A DNA stretch of 36,933 bases from an uncultured Eubacterium sp. (GTDB taxonomy: Bacteria; Bacillota; Clostridia; Lachnospirales; Lachnospiraceae), in NCBI GenBank assembly GCA_910585745.1, contig CAJUFM010000028.1, forward strand, positions 1-36,933. Reading direction: 5' to 3'. Positions 17,283-25,811 of this stretch are shown here, one piece after another (position 1 is the stretch's first letter; each line of letters opens with the position of its first letter). The position numbers were made by a program, and so were the translations under genes. Under the pieces are notes generated by a model, which made no database searches, had not been told where the DNA came from, and saw nothing but the letters and a program-made list of their open reading frames with translations.

Positions 17283-17750
17283 ATGGCTACACTGAATGCA
17301 GAACATATCAATCCTTTTTTGATGGCGGCCAAAAAAGTGATACAGGATATGTGTTTCGTCGATGTATCCATACAGAAGCCTGGTTTAAAGGAAGCCGACT
17401 TCGGACCGGATACATGGGTTATTATAATTGGTATCACTGGTGAGATGAGAGGTCAGGTTCTTCTTGCCATGATGGAAAAAGACGCCTGCAATATTGCCTC
17501 GAAGATGTGTATGACAGAGGTAAAGAGTATCGATGATTTTTCGGCAAGTGCACTCAGTGAGCTTGGCAATATGATCATGGGAAATGCAGCTACTGTGTTT
17601 TCTTCCAGCGGGGTGGGGATCGACATTACGCCTCCGGCGCTGTCCCATGGCAAAGTGAGTTTTACCAGCACATATGCGAAGAGCCTTTGTGTTCCATTGA
17701 CTTTTGATGGATGCATAGTAGAATTGTATTTAGCACTGAGACAGGAATAA
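17283..17750 (+). CDS. cheX: Chemotaxis protein CheX (CheY-P phosphatase)
   Basis: A 155-residue CheX-type protein that probably hydrolyses phospho-CheY and so resets chemotaxis signalling in the cytoplasm. The N-terminus matches the family (HINPFLMAAKKVIQDM). The helix SALSELGNMIMGNAATVFSS carries the ExxN motif at Glu93 and Asn96. Both alpha/beta halves and the closing VPLTFDGCIVELYLAL strands are present. The ATG at 17283 is preferred over the TTG at 17259, because AAAGGAG at 17267-17273 lies nine bases upstream of it. The gene is followed by a strong terminator. The methyl-accepting chemotaxis protein after trmL suggests a chemosensory function, although no other che or flagellar genes are in the window. 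Confidence 0.9.
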   Translation: MATLNAEHINPFLMAAKKVIQDMCFVDVSIQKPGLKEADFGPDTWVIIIGITGEMRGQVLLAMMEKDACNIASKMCMTEVKSIDDFSASALSELGNMIMGNAATVFSSSGVGIDITPPALSHGKVSFTSTYAKSLCVPLTFDGCIVELYLALRQE

Positions 17751-17765
17751 CATAAGATCTATGGC

Positions 17766-17795
17766 AAAAATGTTATGTGTTACATAGCATTTTTT
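17766..17795 (+). terminator. Intrinsic terminator after cheX
   Basis: AAAAATGTTATGT pairs with ACATAGCATTTTT over 13 positions (one G-U) around a three-base loop, followed by T residues. It ends the cheX transcript, so trmL must have its own promoter or rely on read-through. Confidence 0.85.
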
Positions 17796-17847
17796 CATCT
17801 TTTTGGGCGAAAAAAGAAAATTTTGGCAGGCCAGGAAGGGGTTTCAA

Positions 17848-18351
17848 ATGCTTAATATTGTTCTATTAGAACCAGAAATACCAGCGAATACCGGAAATAT
17901 TGGGCGGACCTGTGTGGCCGCAGGGGCAAGGCTTCATCTGATCGAACCAATGGGGTTTCAGATATCGGAGAAGCAGGTGAAACGGGCAGGGCTTGATTAC
18001 TGGGATAAACTGGATGTAACGGTTTATGACTGCTATCGGGATTTTATGGAGAAGAATCCGGCAGCAAAAATATATATGGCGACCACAAAGGCGAGAAAGA
18101 TTTATACAGAAGTGGCTTTTGAGGAAGACTGCTATATAATGTTTGGAAAAGAGAGCAAAGGGATTCCAGAGGAGATTCTTGTGGAGAATGAAGAGAATAC
18201 GATCCGGATACCGATGTATGAGGATATTCGTTCGCTGAATCTTGGAAATTCTGTAGCTATTGTTTTGTATGAAGCATTGAGACAGCGGGGTTTTGCACAT
18301 TTGAATACAAAAGGAGAACTGCACAGGCTCTCATGGGCAGCAGATGAATGA
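17848..18351 (+). CDS. trmL: tRNA (cytidine/uridine-34 2'-O)-methyltransferase TrmL
   Basis: TrmL is a SPOUT-fold, SAM-dependent enzyme that methylates the 2'-O of the wobble nucleotide in tRNA-Leu. The 167 residues show its signatures: MLNIVLLEPEIPANTGNIGR at the start, GKESKGIPEEIL near 110, and the trefoil-knot SAM motif in RSLNLGNSVAIVLYEALRQ near 130. Length fits the family (about 155-165). The ATG at 17848 follows GGAAGGGG by six bases; the frame extends back to a TTG at 17803, which has no ribosome site. The gene is near the MCP gene but unrelated in function. Confidence 0.95.
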   Translation: MLNIVLLEPEIPANTGNIGRTCVAAGARLHLIEPMGFQISEKQVKRAGLDYWDKLDVTVYDCYRDFMEKNPAAKIYMATTKARKIYTEVAFEEDCYIMFGKESKGIPEEILVENEENTIRIPMYEDIRSLNLGNSVAIVLYEALRQRGFAHLNTKGELHRLSWAADE

Positions 18352-18367
18352 AGGAGGTATTTTTAAT

Positions 18368-20098
18368 ATGACAGATAAGCGGGGTTTAGCCAGGAGTAGA
18401 GACAAGAAGGTATCTTTGCCTTTGAAGATCAAAGGATTGATTTTTGTGGCTATCATGATCACGCTGGTGATTTTTATCACCATCGTTGTTGCCATGCCGC
18501 AGGTGCGCAAGACAATGAGTGCCACGGTGCAGGGATACATACATGACGTAGTGGTTTCCAATGGACAGATATTAGGAACAGAAGTATCTGCCCGCGGCAG
18601 GAGTGCACTGTCGAAGAACAAATTGGAAACACTTTTTAAAGATCTGAAGATTCAGAATGTAGAGTCCAGTTATGCTTATGTAGTAGATTCTGATGGGACC
18701 ATGCTGTATCACCCCACGGCGGAAAAGATCGGTCAGCCGGTGGAAAATGAAGTGATCATTAAAGTTGTGAAAGAGATCAGTTCCGGAAAAGTTCCAGAAG
18801 CGGATATTGTCACCTATAATTTTAAGGGGGAGGTAAAGTATGCGGGATATTATGTAAATCCGGAGGCAGACTTTATTCTTGTTATCAGTGCGGATGAATC
18901 CGATGTTTTTTCCTCCGTGAGCCATGTTGAGACAGTGATGGCCATTTCTGGCGGAATCGCAGAAGTCATCTGCCTGATCATAGCGTTTATCGGTTTCCAT
19001 ATACTTATTGATCCATTGAGAAAGATCGCGCAGATCGTTGCCAGGATGGGAGAGCTTGATTTTACAAAGGACCCAGAACTGAATAAGCTTCTTAAGAGCA
19101 GGGATGAGACTGGACTGATGGCGCGATCTGTTTGTGAAGTACAGGAGAAGCTCGGTGAAGTGGTGGCTGAACTGAAAGAACAGAGTGATAAATTGTACAC
19201 TTCTTCCGACAGCCTTAGCAAAAATGCTTCTGTGACGGCCGGAACCATCGGTCAGATCAACAGCGCAGTCCGGGATATGGCAGAGGGGGCCTCATCCCAG
19301 GCACAGGATACCCAGACAGCAACAGAGAGCGTTATTGTTATTGGAAATATGGTAGAGGAGACCAATGAAGAGGTTTCCGGGCTTCGCAGTAACGTTGAGC
19401 GGATGAAGGAATCCGGGGAAGCGGCGAACGCTAACCTAAAGGAACTGGAAGAGATCAATTCTGAAGTAAAAGAATCCATTGAGGAGATTTACCGTCAGAC
19501 CAATACTACCAATGAGTCTGCCTTGAAGATCAAAGATGCCATTGCACTGATCACATCGATTGCAGAGGAGACCAATCTGCTGTCACTGAATGCTTCCATC
19601 GAAGCTGCCAGGGCTGGGGAACAGGGGAAAGGATTTGCTGTTGTGGCAAACCAGATCCAGAAGCTTGCGGAACAGTCTAATGATTCTGCCATGAAAGTCC
19701 AAGGGATCACCAACATGCTGATGGAAGATTCTGAAAAAGCAGTGGTGACTATGGATAAGGTGAAGAGGATCATGGATACCCAGATGCAGAAGGTAGATAC
19801 TACAGGATCTATGTTTTCCGAAGTTCAGGAGGGCATCGGACATTCCATGCGAGGGATCACCTCTATTTCTGAGAAGACACAGAATATGGATCAGGCAAGA
19901 GTGAATGTGGTGGATATCGTACAAAATCTGACAGCCATTGCAGAGCAGAATGCTGCGGGAACAGAGGAAGCGTCTGCTTCCGTTACCGAGGTAAGTACAG
20001 TAGTGGATGATATTTCTAAAAATGCAAAACAGCTTCTGGATGTGGCGGAAGTCATCGATCAGCACATGAAAAAATTCAGTGTAGATACCGTTGAATGA
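18368..20098 (+). CDS. Methyl-accepting chemotaxis protein with extracellular Cache sensor
   Basis: A 576-residue chemoreceptor. The first membrane helix lies at about residues 22-42 (KGLIFVAIMITLVIFITIV) after a basic N-terminus; a Cache-like periplasmic-facing domain follows (about 45-195, SSYAYVVDSDGTMLYHPTAE). The second helix (about 198-222) is followed by HAMP (LIDPLRKIAQIVARMGELD) and a long coiled-coil signalling domain. Its tip, EETNLLSLNASIEAARAGEQ, is the conserved CheA/CheW hairpin. It should sense a small molecule and control CheA. The ATG at 18368 follows AAGGAGG by ten bases; the apparent longer frame from 18344 overlaps trmL and is not preferred. A stacked-hairpin terminator follows the gene. 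Confidence 0.93.
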   Translation: MTDKRGLARSRDKKVSLPLKIKGLIFVAIMITLVIFITIVVAMPQVRKTMSATVQGYIHDVVVSNGQILGTEVSARGRSALSKNKLETLFKDLKIQNVESSYAYVVDSDGTMLYHPTAEKIGQPVENEVIIKVVKEISSGKVPEADIVTYNFKGEVKYAGYYVNPEADFILVISADESDVFSSVSHVETVMAISGGIAEVICLIIAFIGFHILIDPLRKIAQIVARMGELDFTKDPELNKLLKSRDETGLMARSVCEVQEKLGEVVAELKEQSDKLYTSSDSLSKNASVTAGTIGQINSAVRDMAEGASSQAQDTQTATESVIVIGNMVEETNEEVSGLRSNVERMKESGEAANANLKELEEINSEVKESIEEIYRQTNTTNESALKIKDAIALITSIAEETNLLSLNASIEAARAGEQGKGFAVVANQIQKLAEQSNDSAMKVQGITNMLMEDSEKAVVTMDKVKRIMDTQMQKVDTTGSMFSEVQEGIGHSMRGITSISEKTQNMDQARVNVVDIVQNLTAIAEQNAAGTEEASASVTEVSTVVDDISKNAKQLLDVAEVIDQHMKKFSVDTVE

Positions 20099-20130
20099 TT
20101 TTAGTGTTAAGATCGTATAAATAAGAACAT

Positions 20131-20177
20131 AAAAAGAGTGTATTTATCCTAAGATAGGATGAGTACACTCTTTTTTG
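20131..20177. terminator. Bidirectional terminator between MCP and histidine kinase genes
   Basis: AAAAAGAGTGTA (20131-20142) pairs with TACACTCTTTTT (20164-20175), and an inner ATCCT/AGGAT hairpin stacks inside. The A-run on one side and T-run on the other allow it to end the MCP transcript (plus strand) and the converging kinase transcript (minus strand). Confidence 0.9.
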
Positions 20178-20205
20178 GTCCTATGACAGGCATATTACTT
20201 GCGGT

Positions 20206-21300
20206 TTACTCTTTGCCCTTTTTTAAGGTAAAGATAAATTCTGTCCCAACACCCTCTGTACTGACGACGTTGATGGTCTGGTTGTGGGAATTGATGATCT
20301 CCTTGGAGATCGACAGACCAAGTCCCGTTCCTTTTTTGTCTTTTCCACGGGAGAGGTCGGATTTATAAAATCGGTCAAATACTTTTCCGATGCTGTTTTT
20401 GGGAATACCGATACCGGAATCTTTCACGGAGACAAAGATCTTTTCTCCCTTTTTGCGGGCGCTGATCTTTACTTCAGAATTGGAGTGGCTGAACTTTACA
20501 GCGTTGTCAATAAGGTTGTATAGGACTTGATGGATCTTTCCTTCATCGGCATTGACCATCAGTTCCTTTTTTGCATTAAAGTCCAGTACGAAGGTAATCC
20601 CCTTTTTTGCGGCGGTACCTTCCAGAGTGTTGACAGTCTGAATGATTGTTTCATGGATATTGAAGTTGGACAGGTCCAAAAGAACACTTTCGCGGTTAAA
20701 GGAATTTAGTTCCAGAAGGTTCGATGTGAGGTTGGTCAGCCGGTCCGTCTCTGAAAGAATGATATTCAGATATTTTTCCTGGGTTTCATAGGGGATCGTG
20801 CCGTCTAACATCGCCTGCGCATAACCTCGTATTGAGGTGAGGGGAGATCGAAAGTCATGGGAAATATTTGAGATGAAAGCCCTCTGGTATTCATCAAAGT
20901 TATTCAGATCTTTTCCAATGAGATTTAGTGCATCCGCCAGATCCTGGTACTCATCATGAGTATGGAAAATAACAGGCGGATTGTACCTGCTGACAGAAAA
21001 GGATTTTGCCGCCTGACAGAGTCTGCGGAGAGGAACTATGTTTGTGACATAGATCAGTAAAAAGGCAAGTCCCAGTACAGCTGCCATAAGGAAGAAGGTG
21101 GTATCCAGTAGATTAAAGTAATATTGGATGCGGGCAGGAACGACAGAGTTGTCCAAATCTGGATTGTTAATGATCTCTGCAAGCACTCGGTTTTGGATAA
21201 CCGTAAAGCCAAGGGTGTGGGTCATATAATAGGAGCCTGCAAAAATAAATAGATATAGCAGTGCCAGTTTTCTGCCAAAAGACAGTCGGAATCTTCTCAT
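20206..21300 (-). CDS. Two-component sensor histidine kinase
   Basis: The 364-residue membrane kinase has a first membrane helix at about 15-32, a short extracellular loop, a second helix at about 68-90, a HAMP-like region and then HisKA with the phosphoaccepting His in NISHDFRSPLTS (His148). The HATPase domain shows NLIDNAVKFS, DSGIGIP and GTGLGLSIS. It should autophosphorylate and pass the phosphate to the adjacent response regulator. The ATG at 21300 has AAAGGGG about ten bases upstream and starts at MRRFRLSFGRK. A GTG at 21312 would overlap the regulator stop by four bases but abuts the ribosome site, so it is less likely. The extracellular domain is only about 35 residues, too short to guess the signal. 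Confidence 0.9.
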   Translation of the reverse strand: MRRFRLSFGRKLALLYLFIFAGSYYMTHTLGFTVIQNRVLAEIINNPDLDNSVVPARIQYYFNLLDTTFFLMAAVLGLAFLLIYVTNIVPLRRLCQAAKSFSVSRYNPPVIFHTHDEYQDLADALNLIGKDLNNFDEYQRAFISNISHDFRSPLTSIRGYAQAMLDGTIPYETQEKYLNIILSETDRLTNLTSNLLELNSFNRESVLLDLSNFNIHETIIQTVNTLEGTAAKKGITFVLDFNAKKELMVNADEGKIHQVLYNLIDNAVKFSHSNSEVKISARKKGEKIFVSVKDSGIGIPKNSIGKVFDRFYKSDLSRGKDKKGTGLGLSISKEIINSHNQTINVVSTEGVGTEFIFTLKKGKE

Positions 21301-21308
21301 GAGCAGTG

Positions 21309-22031
21309 TCACCCCTTTATTGTCTCAAATTTGTATCCGATTCCCCATACGGTGGCGATACGCCATTCGTTGTGATCTTTGATCTTTTCCCGCAGCCGCT
21401 TGATATGGACATCCACAGTCCGGGTGTCCACTACATACTCATAACCCCAGATACGGTCCAGAAGCTGTTCCCTTGTAAATACCTGATTGGGGTGAGTGGT
21501 AAGAAAATATAAAAGTTCCAGTTCCTTTGGGGGCATCTCGATGGGGGAGCCCATATAAGTAACAGAATAGTTGGAAAGGCTTACCGTAAGATCTGTATAT
21601 TTTACCGATTCTGTTCCGCTGTCTTCCGGTTCACCGGTTTCCACAATTTCCTCCGGTTCCGGCTTGTATCGTCTTAATACCGCTTTTACTCTTGCTACCA
21701 GTTCCTTGGAATCAAAGGGTTTAATGATATAGTCATCTGCTCCTAGCTCTAGTCCCAGCACTTTATCAAAGACTTCCCCTTTTGCGGAGAGCATGATGAT
21801 TGGTACGGAGGAAGTTTTCCGGATCTCGCGGCATATGTCATAGCCATCGATCCCAGGGAGCATGATATCCAGAAGAATCAGATCCGGTCTGAAGGAGTTA
21901 TGCTTTTTCAATGCCTCATCCCCATCGTGGGCCTGCTGGCACTGAAAGCATTCTTTCGTCAGATAGAGTTCAATCAGTTCTGCAATATTGGTATCGTCAT
22001 CCACGATAAGAATTTTCTGTTTGTCCGCCAT
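21309..22031 (-). CDS. OmpR/PhoB-type two-component response regulator
   Basis: The 240-residue regulator has a receiver domain with the acidic cluster VDDD at 10-13, phosphoacceptor Asp55 in ILLDIMLPG and Lys104 in IIKPF. A short acidic linker (PEPEEIVETGEPEDSG) is followed by a winged-helix DNA-binding domain (about 145-235, MPPKELELLYFLTTHPNQVF). It should bind DNA when phosphorylated by the downstream kinase. The regulator precedes the kinase in the minus-strand group. It starts 64 bases after the mutS2 stop on the same strand, so mutS2, regulator and kinase may be cotranscribed. AAAGGATG lies about nine bases before its ATG. Confidence 0.94.
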   Translation of the reverse strand: MADKQKILIVDDDTNIAELIELYLTKECFQCQQAHDGDEALKKHNSFRPDLILLDIMLPGIDGYDICREIRKTSSVPIIMLSAKGEVFDKVLGLELGADDYIIKPFDSKELVARVKAVLRRYKPEPEEIVETGEPEDSGTESVKYTDLTVSLSNYSVTYMGSPIEMPPKELELLYFLTTHPNQVFTREQLLDRIWGYEYVVDTRTVDVHIKRLREKIKDHNEWRIATVWGIGYKFETIKG

Positions 22032-22095
22032 AATGTGTTCATCCTTTCTGTATCTCTGGGGCGACCTGGAGATATCTGTCGGGCTGGGGCAGGAT

Positions 22096-24459
22096 TTATT
22101 TAAAGTCTACCACAGTCACACCATATCCGCCTTCTCCGTATTCACCCATACGATAGGACTGGATATAATTCGTCTTTTTACAATGGGCCTGCACTGCATT
22201 TTTCAGGGCACCAGTACCAACTCCGTGTATGATCGTTACTTGATGCAGTCTGGCGAGATAGGCATCATCCAGATATTTGTCCAGTACCGCGATGGCTTCA
22301 TCTACTGTCTTTCCAATCAGGTTTATACTGGAAGAGATGTTCATGGATTTGGACATTTTAATTTTGCCTGCATTGGAGCGCTCCCGGATTTTTTCTTTCC
22401 GGATCTGTAAGGTCTCTTCCTCCAGAAGCTCGAGATCCTTTATGTCTACCTCAGAACGGAGGATTCCCATCTGGACAAAAAGCTTTCCCTTATTGTTGGG
22501 CAGGGAGCTGACAGTTCCCTTGACCCCCATGGAGTGGACCATGACCAGATCGCCGATACTTAATTTGTCCGGGGCATTGTCATTGCGGCGCTTTTTCTTG
22601 CCGGAGTCCAGTTTTTCCCCTGTTTTTCGCAGTTCTTCCCGAATGGAAGAGCGCTGTTTTTCCATATCTTTAATCGCGCCGCCCTCCATCCATTTATTGT
22701 ATTTACGGATGGATTCGTCAGCGATATCTTTTGCATTCTGAAGGATCTCATTTGCCTCTTCATTGGCGCGGCGCAGGATTTTGTCCTTTGCTTTGTCAAT
22801 GCGCTCATTTTTTTCTTCCAGTTTTCGTTTCTGGCGCTCGATCTCTTCACGGTAGGCTGCCGCTTTCTGCTGTTCTGCTTCCAGTTCCTTTCTCGTCTGC
22901 TCCAGGCCTGTCACCACATCCTCAAAGGAGCGGGTATCTTCGTCCACCAGGGAATTTGCCTTGTCGATGATCTCCTTTGGCAGCCCCAGCTTGCTGGAGA
23001 TGGCAAAGGCATTGCTTTTTCCCGGAACACCGATCAGAAGACGGTAGGTGGGCTGCAGTGACTCCACATCAAATTCACAGGAGGCATTTTCCACCTGTTC
23101 TGTGGAAAGAGCATATACTTTAAGCTCGCTGTAATGAGTGGTAGCCATGGCTGTGACCTGTCGGTTCAGCAGATTATCGAGAATGGAGATTGCCAGGGCA
23201 GCGCCCTCGATAGGGTCAGTTCCTGCTCCCAGCTCATCAAAAAGTGCCAGTGTATTTTTATTTGCTCTTTTCAAAATAGAGATGGTATTGGTCATATGGG
23301 AAGAGAAGGTACTGAGACTCTGCTCTATACTCTGTTCATCGCCGATATCAGCATATACCTCTTCATAAACCCGCAGATGCGAGCCGTCAAATGCCGGAAT
23401 ATGCAGGCCTGCCTGTCCCATCAGGGTAAAAAGTCCTACCGTTTTCAAAGAAACCGTTTTTCCGCCGGTATTTGGTCCGGTGATGATCAGCAGGCGGTAG
23501 TCCTGTCCCAGCGTGACGTCAATCGGTACCACCCGGTCTCTTGGTATCAGCGGATGGCGTCCTTTTTTTATTTCTATATAATTTTCTGAAAAGTCCGGCT
23601 CACTTCCCTGCATTTTTTTGGAAAGCTTTGCTTTGGCAAAAATAAAATCAAGTTCGGCGAGTAAAATAACATTTCTTTCCAGTCCCTCTACTTCGGGAGC
23701 GCAGAGACTGCTTATAGAGGCGAGGATCTTCTCGATCTCTTCCTGCTCTTTCATAGCCAGCTCTGCCAGTTCGTTATTGAGTTTCACAATGGCCATTGGT
23801 TCGATAAAAAAGGTTGAACCAGTGGCACTCTGGTCATGGATCATTCCCTGGAAGGAGGATTTATACTCCTGCTTTACCGGAAGGCAGTAGCGTCCGTTCC
23901 GCATAGTGACCAGGTTGTCCCGGAGCATTTCTGAGGAAGAGTTTACGGTGGCATTCAGTTGTTCCCGCACCTTGTCATTGGTATTTTTGATGGTACGGCG
24001 GATGCGGCGCAATTCACTGCTGGCGTCATCGCTGATCTCTTCTTCTGAGAGGATGCAGCGGCGGATTTCCTTGAGTATCTCCGGAAATGCCTGCAGACCG
24101 GAAAAACGGCCGGAGAGAAAATCCGTCTCCTCATCTTTTGCCTCATATTTTATAGCCCTTTCCGCCACATCCAGAAGGGCACCGATCCGAAGAAGCTCTC
24201 CGGCGCCCAATGTGCCACCTTTGGAAAGGGGGACCAGTCCCGGACGAATATCTGTCAGTCCGTGAAAAGACAGAGGTCCATGATGAAAGATCCTGGTCAG
24301 GGCATGGGTGGTCTCTGCCTGCAGAGCAGTGATCTCATCCTGGTCAGACAGCGGGCGCAGGCGTCTTGCACTATCTTTTCCAAGGGCAGAATCTGCTTCA
24401 TCTACCAGCATATCTATAATTTTATCAAATTCTAAAGTTTTACATACTTTCTTATTCAC
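22096..24459 (-). CDS. mutS2: MutS2 family DNA-binding/Smr protein (recombination or ribosome rescue)
   Basis: The 787 residues match MutS2. The MutS-type core has FFIEPMAIVKLNNEL near 220, Walker A in ITGPNTGGKTVSLKTV near 330, Walker B in ALFDELGAGTDPIEGAAL near 410, and coiled-coil clamp helices around 515-620 (rich in Glu, Lys and Arg). The C-terminal Smr domain starts near 710 (INLIGKTVDEAIAVLD) and ends YGVTVVDFK. MutS2 suppresses recombination in some bacteria, and in Bacillus it also acts on collided ribosomes. The GTG start at 24459 follows AAAGGAGG by about five bases. A TTG at 24486 upstream encloses that site, so it was not used. The gene heads a minus-strand group with the response regulator and kinase. 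Confidence 0.95.
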   Translation of the reverse strand: MNKKVCKTLEFDKIIDMLVDEADSALGKDSARRLRPLSDQDEITALQAETTHALTRIFHHGPLSFHGLTDIRPGLVPLSKGGTLGAGELLRIGALLDVAERAIKYEAKDEETDFLSGRFSGLQAFPEILKEIRRCILSEEEISDDASSELRRIRRTIKNTNDKVREQLNATVNSSSEMLRDNLVTMRNGRYCLPVKQEYKSSFQGMIHDQSATGSTFFIEPMAIVKLNNELAELAMKEQEEIEKILASISSLCAPEVEGLERNVILLAELDFIFAKAKLSKKMQGSEPDFSENYIEIKKGRHPLIPRDRVVPIDVTLGQDYRLLIITGPNTGGKTVSLKTVGLFTLMGQAGLHIPAFDGSHLRVYEEVYADIGDEQSIEQSLSTFSSHMTNTISILKRANKNTLALFDELGAGTDPIEGAALAISILDNLLNRQVTAMATTHYSELKVYALSTEQVENASCEFDVESLQPTYRLLIGVPGKSNAFAISSKLGLPKEIIDKANSLVDEDTRSFEDVVTGLEQTRKELEAEQQKAAAYREEIERQKRKLEEKNERIDKAKDKILRRANEEANEILQNAKDIADESIRKYNKWMEGGAIKDMEKQRSSIREELRKTGEKLDSGKKKRRNDNAPDKLSIGDLVMVHSMGVKGTVSSLPNNKGKLFVQMGILRSEVDIKDLELLEEETLQIRKEKIRERSNAGKIKMSKSMNISSSINLIGKTVDEAIAVLDKYLDDAYLARLHQVTIIHGVGTGALKNAVQAHCKKTNYIQSYRMGEYGEGGYGVTVVDFK

Positions 24460-24504
24460 ATGATCCTCCTTTTGTGAGTACTCCAAAAAGCTAAAGATGA
24501 AATT

Positions 24505-24533
24505 ATTTTACCACAGAAAAACGGGGGTTACAA
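24505..24533 (-). promoter_or_regulatory. Promoter of mutS2
   Basis: Read on the minus strand, TTGTAA (24533-24528) and TAAAAT (24510-24505) are separated by 17 bases, a good vegetative promoter about 45 bases before the GTG. Confidence 0.7.
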
Positions 24534-24583
24534 CGGAATTAGCAAAAAAACTGCCTGATTCCTGTCACAAAAGGAATATATAC

Positions 24584-24612
24584 TTGATTTTATTCAAAAA
24601 ACTCTGTAAAAT
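24584..24612 (+). promoter_or_regulatory. Promoter of the FnIII secreted protein
   Basis: TTGATT at 24584-24589 and TAAAAT at 24607-24612 are 17 bases apart and lie 57 bases upstream of the ATG. It is divergent from the mutS2 promoter, with about 50 bases between the two -35 boxes. Confidence 0.7.
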
Positions 24613-24668
24613 GAGAAAGGATAAATGAAATTCCGGCATCGGAGCCGGGGAGGAAAGGATGAATAAAA

Positions 24669-25790
24669 ATGAAGAGATGGCTATGTTCCATTCTGTGTCT
24701 GTCGATGGTTGCAGGACTGGCGGCTGTAGAGGTGAAGGCCTCAAAAGAGACTGACATAAATGAGAATCAGATAATGATCATGAGCGCACAGGCGCCGGTG
24801 ACAGAGACAGCAACGGTAGAGACTTCAAAGACAGAGGTACCTCTGCCCTCACTGCCTGTATTTATTGGAAATTTTACAGTAAAGGATGAAAATGCGTTTC
24901 AGACAGCATTTAATATGGCGGACAAGACATGGACGATCACAGGTTATGTGGGAAATAAGTCAGCTACAATGATCTATATTCCGGAGAAGATCAATGGAAT
25001 TAAAGTGTCAGCTGTGGCGGACAAAGTATTTGAAGGTTGTCCATATCTAAAACATGTAGTGTTTATGGCGGATGTGGAGATCCAGGGAAGCAGCCTGTTT
25101 TTCCAGGGGCAGCAGGGGGGCAGTATATCCTATGCGGCTGCCAGACCGGAGATCTGGGGAAAAGCGAATGGAAAGGCAGCTGCTTTTGCAGCAGGAGCAG
25201 GTCTGGTGTTCCATCCACTGGAAGGTTCTAACCAGGTTTCTTCTAAGAAAGCGGCCGGGCTTACAAAAGCTACAATCACCTGGAGCGCCGTGAATGGAGC
25301 CAGTTCCTATAATGTATACCGTAAATCCGGCAAGGGTCAGTATGCCCTGCGCAGCAGCATATCAGCGGGAGTTTCTTTTACTGATACCGGATTGAAAGCA
25401 GGAACCACTTACAAATATAAAGTGACCCCGGTATTTACAACTCCGGATGGTGAGACCATCGAAGGGTATGCTTCTAAGGAAGTTTCTGTGGCGATGGTGC
25501 CTGCCAAGCTCAAGGGCGTTCGTGCCAAAGGAGTGAAGGGCGGCGTTCAGGTCAGATGGAAACGCAATAAAAATGTTTCCGGATATCAGGTTTATATGAA
25601 AGTTCATGTAAAGGGCTTTAAGACGAAGTTTAACCGCGTGAAGACCATTAAGAAAAATAAGATTACGGGTTATCGTCAAAAGATGGCCGTCCGTGGCATG
25701 AAATACAGTTTTAAGGTCAGATCTTTTAAGAATATGAAGGGAAAGAAGATATTCGGTCCGTTTGTGACAGTATCAGCGAAGGCAAAGTAG
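24669..25790 (+). CDS. Secreted protein with BspA-like segment and fibronectin type III domains
   Basis: The 373-residue protein begins with a typical signal peptide (MKRWLCSILCLSMVAGLAAV, likely cleaved near residue 25). A Thr-rich linker follows. Residues about 75-185 contain a BspA-like leucine-rich segment (VAGYVGNK-like strand, IPEKINGIKVSAVADKVFEG, CPYLKHVVF). Two FnIII-like domains follow at about 190-280 (ATITWSAVNGASSYNVYRKS) and 282-373 (GGVQVRWKRNKNVSGYQVYM). The C-terminus is very basic, which may bind wall polymers. It has its own promoter and a GGGGAGGAAAGGA leader about 10 bases before the ATG. The function is probably adhesion or binding at the cell surface; a specific partner is unknown. 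Confidence 0.82.
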   Translation: MKRWLCSILCLSMVAGLAAVEVKASKETDINENQIMIMSAQAPVTETATVETSKTEVPLPSLPVFIGNFTVKDENAFQTAFNMADKTWTITGYVGNKSATMIYIPEKINGIKVSAVADKVFEGCPYLKHVVFMADVEIQGSSLFFQGQQGGSISYAAARPEIWGKANGKAAAFAAGAGLVFHPLEGSNQVSSKKAAGLTKATITWSAVNGASSYNVYRKSGKGQYALRSSISAGVSFTDTGLKAGTTYKYKVTPVFTTPDGETIEGYASKEVSVAMVPAKLKGVRAKGVKGGVQVRWKRNKNVSGYQVYMKVHVKGFKTKFNRVKTIKKNKITGYRQKMAVRGMKYSFKVRSFKNMKGKKIFGPFVTVSAKAK

Positions 25791-25811
25791 AAAGGTTTAA
25801 AGGGGATTGAG

